Positions 25,955-36,137 of a stretch of DNA of 64,000 bases are shown piece after piece. The notes under the pieces were generated by a model. It was not told the origin of the DNA, did not search any database, and saw only the letters and a list, made by a program, of their open reading frames with translations. The position numbers were made by a program, and so were the translations under genes. Source of the stretch: Methanolinea sp. (GTDB lineage Archaea; Halobacteriota; Methanomicrobia; Methanomicrobiales; Methanospirillaceae); assembly GCA_018263335.1 (NCBI GenBank), contig JADFCY010000003.1, forward strand, positions 1-64,000. Reading direction: 5' to 3'. Within the stretch, counting starts at the first letter, position 1; every line of letters begins with the position of its first letter.

Positions 25955-27817
25955 TTATGAAGCCTTACGAAACGTCATCCTGAACGAGACGCCCTGCGTA
26001 TGATCGCCGGGTACGCGGTCGGTGACCGATATCGTGCCACCGTAGCGTTCAAGGAGGGTCTTGACGATATAGAGGCCAAGCCCTTTACCGGCATTCTGCC
26101 GGTTAGCATATGAAAAACGCCTGAATATCACGGATTTGAGGTCATCAGGAATTCCAGGGCCCGTGTCTGAGACCTCGACCAGGACCGTCTCGGGGTCGGG
26201 CGTCGTGGATGAGATAAAAATCCTGACTCCCCGTCCCCCGAACTTGACACTGTTACCAAGGAGATTGTTGAAGATCTCACCGATGAGGTCGTCACCCCAG
26301 ACCCTTCCGGCGTTCTCCCGAAACTCGATATGTGCTTCTGGGAAGAGACGCATCTCTTTTCGTATTGCATCATCCAGGCTGACGGCCTTGAGTTCGTTCT
26401 TTCTCACCTGTATCTTCCTGATGGTCTCCAGGTTTCGGATGATATCCCTGCTCTTCTTGATCCCTTCGATCATCTTTCCGGCAATCTCCCTCGATTCACC
26501 CGAGAGCATATCCTGGAGGAGATCGCCATACCAGAGGGAGGCGAGATTCGCATTATTGATGTCATGCATGAGGATATCCAGGTAGAGGTTCACCTGCTGG
26601 TTGGTCTCAGAGACCCTCTGGGAGAGGAGGAGCCTCGTGACCGCCGTTGCAATCTCCCTTGAGAGGGATTCGAGGGTCTGCTGCTGGTCTTTTGACGATG
26701 GCCTGCCGCTCCATGAAAGGAAGTACATGACCCCAATCGTCTCATCGCCGCTTTGCAGCGGGACAACAATACCAGTTTCGGGCGACCTGCACTGGAGTGG
26801 AGATCCTCTGTTCCATACGAGGAACTTCCCCCCGGTTATTGCCCCCTTCACGCGTGCAAGAGACTCGTCATCAGAATCCATGAGACTTTGATAGAGAGAG
26901 CAATCACCGTAATCAACCTTTGCGGCAGGGCGTGAAGACCCTTCTCTAAACAGCGTGATTCCCCCGTATTCACAACCCAGGTACCCGGTCAGGTTTGCGA
27001 GCACTCCTCTTCCCATATCTTCCACACTTGTGGCTGCAGAGGCCTGGGCAATGACCCGGTTGATAATGGAGAGTTGCTGGTTCCTGGCTTCCATCTCCTG
27101 CTCATGAGCTTTCCTGGCAGAGATGTCTATCATGGTGAGAACCATCATACGTCCGGGGAGGAGTGAGCCAGAGATGAGCACCGGCACGCTTTCCCCGTTC
27201 TCCCTGGTCATTGTGCTTTCAAGTTGTGAGATTGAGCCGTCTTTTTTCAGTGATTCAAAGAGGGTCTGTCTTGCCAGGTCGTCTCTCCAGAAGAGTGCGA
27301 GGCTCTCTCCCCTCAAATCGGCAGGATGGCACCCAAGGAGCGTCCCGCCGCCCGGGTTGACCTCTTCAATCCTCATTTCAGAATCGCCATTCTGGACAAG
27401 AAAGATTGCTGCCTCGGAACTGGAAAAAATCCCCCTGTAACGCGCTTCCCTGTCCTTTAAGCCGCTGGAGAGGGAAGAGATGACAACGGCGATCGCGACA
27501 AGTACATAGAAACTGGCGGTGGTAACGGCAAAGGTGATATCCGGGAGGCTCGGGTAATGATAGAGGTATACAAAGAAGACCTCCGCAATCCCGATTCCCA
27601 CTGCAAAGAGCACTCCCTGCCGTGGAAACCAGTATGCCGCGAGGATAATGGGGAAATAAAAGAGGAGCGGGGTGATTGCCGAGAGGCCAAGAATGGTCCC
27701 GGTGACATAGCCGATCCCAACGAGAAGGGTTGCGATAATAACGAGGAATACCTGCATTCTTGGACTCAGGACAACTTCTGATCTGCTCATCAAAGGCATA
27801 GAAAGCCTCGCGTTCAC
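25955..27817 (-). CDS. Membrane histidine kinase (TM region, PAS, GAF, HisKA-like, HATPase)
   Basis: 620 residues. Four or five helices form the N-terminus (about 20-115), followed by a PAS domain (about 125-235), a GAF domain (about 255-395), a dimerisation segment with His418 (LDILMHDINNAN), and an ATPase domain with FNNLLGNSVKF (N-box), DTGPGIPDDL (G1) and GKGLGLYIVKTLLERYGG (G2). The lack of extended periplasmic sequence suggests sensing inside the membrane or cytoplasm. It lies 78 bp downstream of the response regulator gene on the same strand, a likely cognate pair. Confidence 0.9.
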   Translation of the reverse strand: MNARLSMPLMSRSEVVLSPRMQVFLVIIATLLVGIGYVTGTILGLSAITPLLFYFPIILAAYWFPRQGVLFAVGIGIAEVFFVYLYHYPSLPDITFAVTTASFYVLVAIAVVISSLSSGLKDREARYRGIFSSSEAAIFLVQNGDSEMRIEEVNPGGGTLLGCHPADLRGESLALFWRDDLARQTLFESLKKDGSISQLESTMTRENGESVPVLISGSLLPGRMMVLTMIDISARKAHEQEMEARNQQLSIINRVIAQASAATSVEDMGRGVLANLTGYLGCEYGGITLFREGSSRPAAKVDYGDCSLYQSLMDSDDESLARVKGAITGGKFLVWNRGSPLQCRSPETGIVVPLQSGDETIGVMYFLSWSGRPSSKDQQQTLESLSREIATAVTRLLLSQRVSETNQQVNLYLDILMHDINNANLASLWYGDLLQDMLSGESREIAGKMIEGIKKSRDIIRNLETIRKIQVRKNELKAVSLDDAIRKEMRLFPEAHIEFRENAGRVWGDDLIGEIFNNLLGNSVKFGGRGVRIFISSTTPDPETVLVEVSDTGPGIPDDLKSVIFRRFSYANRQNAGKGLGLYIVKTLLERYGGTISVTDRVPGDHTQGVSFRMTFRKAS

Positions 27818-27895
27818 AACACTATTGTCGTCTTCCTTTTTAAATGTGAAGGGATAAAGAATGAGCCGTTATGGGAGAACTGCGATCCGTCAGGA

Positions 27896-29224
27896 TCACC
27901 GATGGGCCTTGTCTGGACTGACCCTCAATATCATCTGGGCTTTGTCAAAAGACCTCCTGGCCTCCTCGAACTTGCCCAGTTCCTTCAGGCAGACTCCCCG
28001 GTAATTCCAGGCATTGACATTGTCGGGCTCCATCTCCAGCACCCTGTCAAAACAGGCAACAGCCTTTTGAAAGAGGGAGATATCGCCTGTTTCCTTGCCC
28101 AGTTTCTCCATCGTCTCACCCAGTGCATAGTATGTGGAAGGGACCCTCCCGTTGAGTTCCAGGGCGCGGTTGAAACACTGGACTGCCTCGTCGTAACGGC
28201 CGAGCTCCTTGAGGCATATCCCTTTCTCGGTCCACGCATTCACGTGGGCGGGGTCCATCTCGATAACCCGGTCAAAACAGCTGATTGCCTCCAGGAACTT
28301 CCCCTGTTTGTAGTACAGGTCTACCCCCTTTTTGTACCAGCTGGCAGTGGACTTCCCAAAGATTCGGTCGAACATCCCGGTCTCCCTCTCACGGGCTGCC
28401 TCTGCCTTCTGCTCCCGCTCTGCCTTCCGGATATCGGTGATGTCACGTATGGACTCGATCGCTCCTATCACATTCCCCTTCCGGTCGGTGATCAGTGTTG
28501 CCCTCGACCAGAAGACCGCAGGTTTTCCGTTCCGTATCCCGGAAGGATTCTCGGCGACAAGGGAATTTCCGTCCCTTCGAATATTCTGGTAGGAAAGCGC
28601 CCGTATCTCCCCTTCAGGGCTGCCGATCAGGTCGACAAGAAGGGGTCTCCTTGTACCATAAAATGGGATTGCATACTCGTAATTTCCCTTCCCGATCACT
28701 TCTGCGGCGGGGATGCCCGTCAGGTCTTCCATGGCCTTATTCCAGGAGATGACGGTCCCATCCCTGTCGGTGGCAAACGTCGCGTCGGGGAGGTGGTTGA
28801 TGATATCGACCATCCTGCGGTCGGCGACTCGGAGGGATTCCTCGGCAAGCCTTCGATTGATGGCCTGCCGGATCATCCTGTCCAGCTCCGAAAACTGGGC
28901 CTTGGGGTCCTGTCCCTTGGAGAGATAGAAGTCTGCACGGTTGTTGAGGGCATCCACGACTACGTGCTCCCTGCCTTTCCCAGTAAATATAATGAAAGGA
29001 GTATTGTCTCCCTCAGCCCGGAGTATCTTAAGGAGGACGATCCCGTCCATCATCGGCATCTCGTAATCAGAGACAATGGCATCAAATGACCTTGATTTCA
29101 GGATTTCAAGGGCTTCAAGTGCAGACCTGCAAGTCTCCACCTTGAGTTCACCTGACCTCTCCAGAAAAAGGCGCGTAATCTCCAGGAGGGCCGGTTCGTC
29201 ATCGATAAAAAGAACTGATATCAT
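27896..29224 (-). CDS. Response regulator with PAS and TPR domains
   Basis: 442 residues from ATG 29224 (GGGGGATG upstream); a longer start at 29263 is less likely. The receiver domain has acidic D8/D9, phosphoacceptor D53 (VSDYEMPMMDG) and K83 (FTGKG). A PAS domain follows (about 140-265), then four or five TPR units (AWTEKGICLKELGRYDEAVQCFNRALELN, split over 310-430). There is no DNA-binding domain, so output is through protein interaction. It precedes the histidine kinase gene. Confidence 0.88.
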   Translation of the reverse strand: MISVLFIDDEPALLEITRLFLERSGELKVETCRSALEALEILKSRSFDAIVSDYEMPMMDGIVLLKILRAEGDNTPFIIFTGKGREHVVVDALNNRADFYLSKGQDPKAQFSELDRMIRQAINRRLAEESLRVADRRMVDIINHLPDATFATDRDGTVISWNKAMEDLTGIPAAEVIGKGNYEYAIPFYGTRRPLLVDLIGSPEGEIRALSYQNIRRDGNSLVAENPSGIRNGKPAVFWSRATLITDRKGNVIGAIESIRDITDIRKAEREQKAEAARERETGMFDRIFGKSTASWYKKGVDLYYKQGKFLEAISCFDRVIEMDPAHVNAWTEKGICLKELGRYDEAVQCFNRALELNGRVPSTYYALGETMEKLGKETGDISLFQKAVACFDRVLEMEPDNVNAWNYRGVCLKELGKFEEARRSFDKAQMILRVSPDKAHR

Positions 29225-29378
29225 GCCATCCCCCGTGATTGATCTCCCCACTTCAAACTCCATTCCACTTCTATTTACTTAATTCTTTCATTTATTCTCC
29301 ATCTCTTGGCCGTTCTTCAGACGTGCCCTGAAGATGCAGGGATTCGATTGGAGCTGCGAAAGGAAGATGGCCTTTCCT

Positions 29379-31049
29379 TCACGCAAAAAGAGGGACGTCC
29401 CGGAATGTATCTGCGTCGAACACCCCCCTGTCAGTCACTCGTAAATGCGGGATGACTGTGAGCGAGAGGAATGAGAGGTACATAAAGGATCCCTTTATGG
29501 CCCCGAGAGCCTCGGCCCTCGCATTCAGTCTTTTCACACTCCCTGCGACCTCCTCTGCCGGGAGAGATGACATCAGTCCTGCACAGTCGAGGGGGAGGAG
29601 ATCGAGGCCGCCGGGTCCCGCAACTGCCATTCCTCCTCCGCTCCTGATTATCTCGCCGAGCACATCACGAATGGCCTGGTCATCGGCTCCCACGGCTACC
29701 AGGTTGTGTGCGTCATGTGCAATGCTCCCGGCGATCGCCCCCTCCACCAGGCCAAATCCATGGACAAGCCCAAGACCGACCATCCTTTCGCGGTATCTGC
29801 TGCAGACTACCACTTTCAGGATATCTCTCTCAAGATCCGGGATCTCGGCCCCGTCAAGTTCGATTGCCAGGGATTCTGTCAGTATCTGATGGGGTACAAT
29901 CCCGATTACCCTCGCCGTTCCCTTTCCCCTGATTCCCATATCTTCAGGAATGGGAACATGAGCCCTCATCGGGGAGGGGATGATTCGCGGTTTGTTCCGG
30001 ATTGGAGGTTTGTGTATCTTTCCCGCCTTGCATGTCTTTTCAACGGTGAAGGGTTCTCCCTCTGCGAGGATGCAGAAGTCCGCGCATCTGCCCGGGGCGA
30101 TCGCTCCCCGATCAAAGAGGCCAAACCTCTCTGCAGGAGAAAGGGTCGCCATTCTGAGCGCAGTCTCTAAGTCAAGACCGTAATCGAGTGATTTCCTGAT
30201 GCAGTCGTCGATATGCCCCTCTTCAACCAGCATATCGGCATGCCGGTCATCGGTGGCAAACGCCAGGCGGGACGCGGTGCAGGGGGATGCGAGAGGGATG
30301 ATCCCGCGAAGGTTCTTCTCCGTTGATCCTTCCCTGGCAAAGATGTACACGCCGCGGCTTAATTTCTCCGCGGCTTCCTCTTTCACTGTACATTCGTGGT
30401 CACTCTGTAACCCTGCAAGGATGTAGGCATTGAGTGATTCGCCAGAGAGGAGCGGCGCATGCCCGTCTCGAAGGGAAAAGAGCGCAAGTTTTTCGAATAC
30501 CCCAGGGTCGCGGTCCAGGACTCCCGGGACATTCATCACCTCTCCAAGGCCGAGCACACCATCACGGCCGATGAATTCCGCGAGATCACTTGCAGTCAGT
30601 TCCGCCCCGCCCACGTCTAGCGGGGTCGCCGGGACGCACGAGGGGAGCATGACGAAGATGTCCACCGGAAGACCTTGGCGCTCACGGAGCATGTACTCGA
30701 TTCCGGCTTTTCCGCATACATTCGCGATCTCGTGGGGGTCCGCCACCACCGTTGTGGTCCCGTGCATTGCGACCACTCTTGCATACTCGGAGGGGACAAG
30801 AAGGGAACTCTCGATATGTACATGGGCATCAATGAGGCCGGGGACCACCCTTCGTCCCTTCAGGTCTACGGTCTCCCTCGCCCTGTAGTGGCCTCCCAGG
30901 CCTACAACTGATCCGGATGCCACCGCAATATCAGTGTCGATCCAGCCACAGGTGAATGGGTCGTATACGCACGCGTGTGAAAACAGCATGTCGGAAGGTT
31001 CAATCCCAAGGGCCTGTTTCATCAGCACTTCCGATGGGGGATATTCCAT
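29379..31049 (-). CDS. ade: Adenine deaminase
   Basis: Converts adenine to hypoxanthine and ammonia in purine salvage. The 556 residues have the amidohydrolase metal motif PGLIDAHVHIESSLL, VVADPHEIANVCG, LGLGEVMN, a conserved SGESLNAY-type core and FATDDRHADML. The C-terminal adenine deaminase domain (GFGLVEGAIAGSIAHDAHNLVAVG) is complete. The length matches the family. Confidence 0.92.
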   Translation of the reverse strand: MEYPPSEVLMKQALGIEPSDMLFSHACVYDPFTCGWIDTDIAVASGSVVGLGGHYRARETVDLKGRRVVPGLIDAHVHIESSLLVPSEYARVVAMHGTTTVVADPHEIANVCGKAGIEYMLRERQGLPVDIFVMLPSCVPATPLDVGGAELTASDLAEFIGRDGVLGLGEVMNVPGVLDRDPGVFEKLALFSLRDGHAPLLSGESLNAYILAGLQSDHECTVKEEAAEKLSRGVYIFAREGSTEKNLRGIIPLASPCTASRLAFATDDRHADMLVEEGHIDDCIRKSLDYGLDLETALRMATLSPAERFGLFDRGAIAPGRCADFCILAEGEPFTVEKTCKAGKIHKPPIRNKPRIIPSPMRAHVPIPEDMGIRGKGTARVIGIVPHQILTESLAIELDGAEIPDLERDILKVVVCSRYRERMVGLGLVHGFGLVEGAIAGSIAHDAHNLVAVGADDQAIRDVLGEIIRSGGGMAVAGPGGLDLLPLDCAGLMSSLPAEEVAGSVKRLNARAEALGAIKGSFMYLSFLSLTVIPHLRVTDRGVFDADTFRDVPLFA

Positions 31050-31230
31050 GAGGAATGGTGTGGTCCGGGATGGAACAAGAATATTTTCTCGCGCGGAATT
31101 GATTGCGGGACATATTATGGATTTGACTGGCGGGAGGAACCGGGAATTATTCTTCAGGGAAAATAGATGGAAAATGAGGCAGAATGAGTGATTGGCGGGA
31201 TGGGGAGATTCTAATTGAAATCTTTAGGTA

Positions 31231-31539
31231 TTACCTTCGTTCCTCGGCAGCGATCTTCTGCTGGGCAGTCAGCACATCCACCAGGAGGTCTTTCATGATC
31301 TTCTTCATGAAATCCCTCCCTTCCTCGGACGCGAGGTAATCATGGAGGTTCTCTTTGAACTGTCCCACATCGTTCTGATTGTCGACGAAATATATTAATG
31401 CTTGGGTGATGCAGTCAGAGACGGTTGAAAACTTTTTCTCTTCGTATACCAGCTTATTCACTTTTTCGTAGATATTTGGGGGCATTTTGTAGGAAATTGC
31501 CACCCGCTCTCCCCTTTTGTTGTTACCCCTATCCACCAT
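31231..31539 (-). CDS. Ribbon-helix-helix DNA-binding regulator
   Basis: 102 residues. The N-terminal half (RGERVAISYKMPPNIYEKVNKLV) fits a RHH/CopG fold: a short basic strand and two helices, then a second amphipathic region FSTVSDCITQALIYFVDN. The C-terminal half is helical and charged. It is probably a dimeric repressor. It is divergent from a membrane-protein gene across a 154-bp gap that holds paired operator-like repeats. TATA-like TTTTTTATACG about 25 bp upstream implies a leaderless message. Confidence 0.72.
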   Translation of the reverse strand: MVDRGNNKRGERVAISYKMPPNIYEKVNKLVYEEKKFSTVSDCITQALIYFVDNQNDVGQFKENLHDYLASEEGRDFMKKIMKDLLVDVLTAQQKIAAEERR

Positions 31540-31590
31540 TCTTAATGAAATGGAGTTCCTTCGTATAAAAAAGCTGCGAAAATTAATGAA

Positions 31591-31640
31591 TTACCTATGA
31601 AATACGAAATCATACATGTTTTACCTATGTATTACATAAA
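31591..31640. promoter_or_regulatory. Twin operator-like direct repeats, 30 bp apart
   Basis: TTACCTATGAAATAC at 31591-31605 and TTACCTATGTATTAC at 31621-31635 share 13 of 15 bases and start exactly 30 bp apart, close to three helical turns. They lie between the divergent RHH regulator and membrane-protein genes. The second copy sits directly upstream of the TATA box at 31647. They are natural candidates for binding sites of the RHH protein. Confidence 0.55.
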
Positions 31641-31646
31641 GAATAC

Positions 31647-31654
31647 TTTATATA
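31647..31654 (+). promoter_or_regulatory. TATA box of the membrane-protein gene
   Basis: TTTATATA lies 40-47 bp before the ATG at 31694. Transcription would start near 31676, leaving a short leader that contains the ribosome site GGAGG at 31680-31684. Confidence 0.55.
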
Positions 31655-31693
31655 GGAACGCCTGCTATGGAAATGTAGTGGAGGCAGACAATC

Positions 31694-32170
31694 ATGAACG
31701 AGATACTGTTCTTTGGAGTGATATTCGGGGGAATCTTCTCCCTCTTCTCCAGTCTCGTGCTGGTGCACATGGGTTTGCTGATCGACAGGTTCCCGGTTGG
31801 GGATGAGGAGGAGAGGGAACGGTCCATATGGAGTCCGAAGGAGTTTACCCGGTACGCGGTGATGATCTACTGGCCAATGTATATCGCCGGTGCCGCGATG
31901 CTCGTCCCCGGAACCCGTGTCCTGACCGTTGCAGGAATTGCCACCCTTTTTGGGCTTATCCTCTTCATGATCACCGCACTGGTGTTTTCAGGCGCGACCT
32001 ATAACCTGATGAGAGCCCAGCGGAAGGGAAGCGGGAGCCCGCTGACCATCGGATCCGTTATGAATCCGGAAAGTATCCTGCGCGCCTTCCGCCTGCCTGT
32101 CCAGAGCAGGAAGGTCCCTTCCACCCGGTCCTCCCAGGCATCGCGACCGGCGGTCGTTGTTGAGGAATAG
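31694..32170 (+). CDS. Membrane protein, three to four TM helices
   Basis: 158 residues. Helices cover about 3-27, 52-73 and 76-98. The cytoplasmic tail is basic and Ser/Pro-rich (RLPVQSRKVPSTRSSQASRP) and ends VVVEE. The start has GGAGG nine nt upstream. The divergent RHH regulator and the operator-like repeats suggest it is regulated. No family is recognised. Confidence 0.72.
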   Translation: MNEILFFGVIFGGIFSLFSSLVLVHMGLLIDRFPVGDEEERERSIWSPKEFTRYAVMIYWPMYIAGAAMLVPGTRVLTVAGIATLFGLILFMITALVFSGATYNLMRAQRKGSGSPLTIGSVMNPESILRAFRLPVQSRKVPSTRSSQASRPAVVVEE

Positions 32171-32202
32171 GGTCTTCTTCGCTCTCTTTTTCTCTCTACA
32201 CA

Positions 32203-32820
32203 CCCAGCACTGACTTTATCTTATTCCGGGGTTGCACAAGCGTGCGGGGGCGTTAGCCCCGAGAACGTCATCGTGTTTGGAGTGCGGTTGTGTTCAAGAT
32301 GGGGAAGGGGGAGAATCCCCCTCCCCAGACCCCTCCCCCGATACGCGATAGCCAGCGGGCAGGGTTGCATGGAGTTAGGATCGACAAAGTATCCCAGCAC
32401 TGGCTCTATCGTGCTTAAGGGATGCCACAGTGGCGGGGCGAAGCCCCAAGAACGTCAACGTGTGTGGAGTAGTACGGTTTTTCACTGACCGGAGGGGGAA
32501 ACGCCGCGAGGGCTCCGCCCCTCGACCCAGGGGCGACCTGTCGGTCGCCGCGATGCATGTTTTCTCCGCCAACCAGAAGGGGAAAATTCCCCTCCGGACC
32601 TCTCCCATGACGCGATAGTCTGCAAGAAGGCCAAATTGGAAAACTCTGATTCTGATCGATACCCAGCACTGGCCCTATCGTGCTTAAGGGATGCTACAGT
32701 GGCGGGGGCGTTAGCCCCAAGAGCGTCATCGTGTGTGGAGTGCGGTTTTAACACGATGGGGAGGGGGAGAATCCTCATCAGAACCACTCTCACAATACTA
32801 TAGTCCATCAGTAGGCTTGC
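32203..32820. repeat. Three copies of a structured intergenic repeat
   Basis: Copies begin at 32203, 32393 and 32662 with CCCAGCACTG, followed by CTATCGTGCTTAAGGGATGC (second and third copies). A small GC hairpin follows: GGGGC-GTTA-GCCCC in the first and third copies and GGGGC-GAA-GCCCC in the second. Then comes an AACGTCATCGTGTGTGGAGT-like segment. The first and third copies continue with a G-rich run (GATGGGGAGGGGGAGAATCC-like). The stem is kept while the loop varies, which suggests selection on RNA or DNA structure. The repeats fill the gap between a membrane-protein gene and pgk. No credible gene is present. Confidence 0.75.
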
Positions 32821-32865
32821 ATTGGGACATTTTAGAAATTCTGCGTGTATAAATACAAGAAGATT

Positions 32866-32873
32866 AAAAAAAA
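32866..32873 (-). terminator. T-run terminator after pgk
   Basis: On the minus strand, eight T residues follow the pgk stop within about 15 bases. This is a typical archaeal U-run end for the ATP-synthase/pgk transcript. Confidence 0.45.
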
Positions 32874-32879
32874 GTCGTT

Positions 32880-34097
32880 TCATCCCCCGAACAACTCGCG
32901 GGACCGTTCCAGTGCCGCGACTGCGGGGAGCTTCTTTCCGGTCAGAAATTCGATGCATGCCCCGCCGCCGGTGGAGATGTGGGTGAAACTCCTGTCGATT
33001 CCCATCTTCTCCACCACCGCGGCGGTGTGTCCACCACCGATGATGGAGAACTCGACCTTTGATGCGGCCCGGAGGAGCTCGTAGGTCCCGGTCGCAAAGT
33101 CCGGCTCCTCGAAGACTCCTGCAGGGCCGTTGAAGACAACCGTCCCGCATTTCCGGATGGCTCCGGAGAGCTGCGCGATCGAGTCCACCCCTGCGTCCAT
33201 GACCGGGGCATCGCCGGGAATTTTGCTGACGGCATACTCGGCCCTCTTTCCGTTCTCCTTGACCGCAACGTGTCCTGGCATGAGGACCCTGTCCCTGAAA
33301 CTGGAGAGGAGCGCCCGTGCCCTCTCAATCTCGCCCTCGTACTTGAGCTGCTGGATCAGCTGGCTGGAGGGCCTGCCGATATCAAAGCCTGCTGCAGAGA
33401 GGAAGATGTTTGCAACCACGCCGGTCACGATGATGAAGTCGGCGGTATTTCCTTTCAGCATGTGCTCGGCGACAGAGATCGAGTCGTCCACCTTGGTCCC
33501 GCCAAGCACCAGGCATACCGGACGGGGGGCGTTCTCAAAGACCCTCGTAAGAGTGGAGACTTCCTTCTCCATCAGGAGTCCTGCAACCGACCTCATGACC
33601 ATGGGGAGCCCTACCATCGTGGGCTGTGATCGGTGAGCGGTGCCGAACGCATCGTTCACAAAAAAGTCTCCCATCCGGGCAAGCTGCTTCACGAGGTATA
33701 ACTTCTGCGCGTCCTCGGCCTTGACTGTCAGGTTCTCCTCGGCGTTGAACCTGACGTTCTCGAGGACGAGGACATCGCCATTCTTCATGCTGCGGACCGC
33801 GTCGCGGGCGCACTGGCCAAAGATGTCGTCCACGTAGCGGACTTTCCGCTGGAGGAGCGCCTCCAGCCTCTCGGCATGAGTCTCGAGGGTGGTAAAGTCC
33901 TTCTTTCCCGGCCGGCTCTGGTGCGTGACGATCACCACGCGGCTCTGTGAAAGGGCCTGGATGGTGGGAAGGTGCTCCCGGAAACGCTTGTCGTCGAGAA
34001 TATGCTTCGTGGCGGGATCGATTGGGGAGTTGAGGTCGAGCCTGAGTAGGATAGTCTTCCCCTCAGGCCTTATCTCGTTCAAGGTCCCGATGGGCAC
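32880..34097 (-). CDS. pgk: Phosphoglycerate kinase
   Basis: Interconverts 1,3-bisphosphoglycerate and 3-phosphoglycerate, mainly for gluconeogenesis in a methanogen. 405 residues with the substrate strand LLRLDLNSP, HQSRPGKKD, VLVLENVRFNAEEN, NDAFGTAHRSQPTM, CLVLGGTKVDDSI and the nucleotide end IIGGGHTAAV with STGGGACIEFLTG. It lies 15 bp after atpD on the same strand, so it is probably the last gene of the ATP synthase transcript. Confidence 0.93.
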   Translation of the reverse strand: MPIGTLNEIRPEGKTILLRLDLNSPIDPATKHILDDKRFREHLPTIQALSQSRVVIVTHQSRPGKKDFTTLETHAERLEALLQRKVRYVDDIFGQCARDAVRSMKNGDVLVLENVRFNAEENLTVKAEDAQKLYLVKQLARMGDFFVNDAFGTAHRSQPTMVGLPMVMRSVAGLLMEKEVSTLTRVFENAPRPVCLVLGGTKVDDSISVAEHMLKGNTADFIIVTGVVANIFLSAAGFDIGRPSSQLIQQLKYEGEIERARALLSSFRDRVLMPGHVAVKENGKRAEYAVSKIPGDAPVMDAGVDSIAQLSGAIRKCGTVVFNGPAGVFEEPDFATGTYELLRAASKVEFSIIGGGHTAAVVEKMGIDRSFTHISTGGGACIEFLTGKKLPAVAALERSRELFGG

Positions 34098-34112
34098 CTC
34101 CTCTCCCTCCCT

Positions 34113-34739
34113 CTATACGTTCCTTGCCTTGATCTTCTTCAAGCGGAAGAGTTCTTCGCGCTCCATCTCGTCAAGACGCATCTTGATGAAATCCCGGGCC
34201 TCGGTGAGCTCGGGGATCACTTTGAACTCGAGGGCATTGACCCTCCGTTTCGTAGACTCGATCTCGTCGAGAAGCTTCTTCATCGTGGTCTCGATCTCCG
34301 CGCTCCGAATGATCGCTTCCACGAGCTCTTCAAACGAGAGCGCCGTCTCGTCAATGACAGAGGTGGTCCCAAGTATCCCGTACCCCCGCTCGTTTAAGCC
34401 TTTCCTGACCTTCGAGGACTCGATCTCGGGGACCACAACGCCCATGATGTTCTTGCTGGCCACTTTGATGTCAGGCTCCTGCTGGACAGAGAACGCCGCC
34501 GCCTTGACACCGATTGCTCCTTCCACGGTATTTGCGACTGCCATCATGGCCTGGGCGCTCTCGTACCGTTCATTAAGGTCCCCCCGCGTGTCCTTTGCCT
34601 GTTCGAGCACTTTGAAGAACTCCAGGATAAGCCCGTCCCGCTTCATCTTGAGGATCTTGTACCCTCTCTCGGAGAGGGCAATCCTCTTTTTCAGATTGAT
34701 CAGCTCGGACCTGGTGGGCTTGATGTCTCGGAGTGCCAT
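34113..34739 (-). CDS. atpD: A-type ATP synthase subunit D
   Basis: The 208-residue coiled-coil subunit of the central rotor shaft. The N-terminal start MALRDIKPTRSELINLKKRIALSERGYKILKMKRD is typical, followed by a long helix and the conserved TKRRVNALEFKVIPEL segment near 170. It is separated from atpB by 6 bp. Coiled-coil character fits the family. Confidence 0.93.
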   Translation of the reverse strand: MALRDIKPTRSELINLKKRIALSERGYKILKMKRDGLILEFFKVLEQAKDTRGDLNERYESAQAMMAVANTVEGAIGVKAAAFSVQQEPDIKVASKNIMGVVVPEIESSKVRKGLNERGYGILGTTSVIDETALSFEELVEAIIRSAEIETTMKKLLDEIESTKRRVNALEFKVIPELTEARDFIKMRLDEMEREELFRLKKIKARNV

Positions 34740-34745
34740 AGGCCC

Positions 34746-36133
<1,388 letters not shown>

Positions 36134-36137
<4 letters not shown>

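Noticed and set aside
27902-29089. Long plus-strand frame (395 codons) opposite the response regulator
   Set aside because: Shadow of a gene with recognisable REC, PAS and TPR domains.
32482-33150. Minus-strand frame running from pgk into the repeat region
   Set aside because: It joins the repeat copies to the wrong frame of pgk; composition and repeats show it is not coding.
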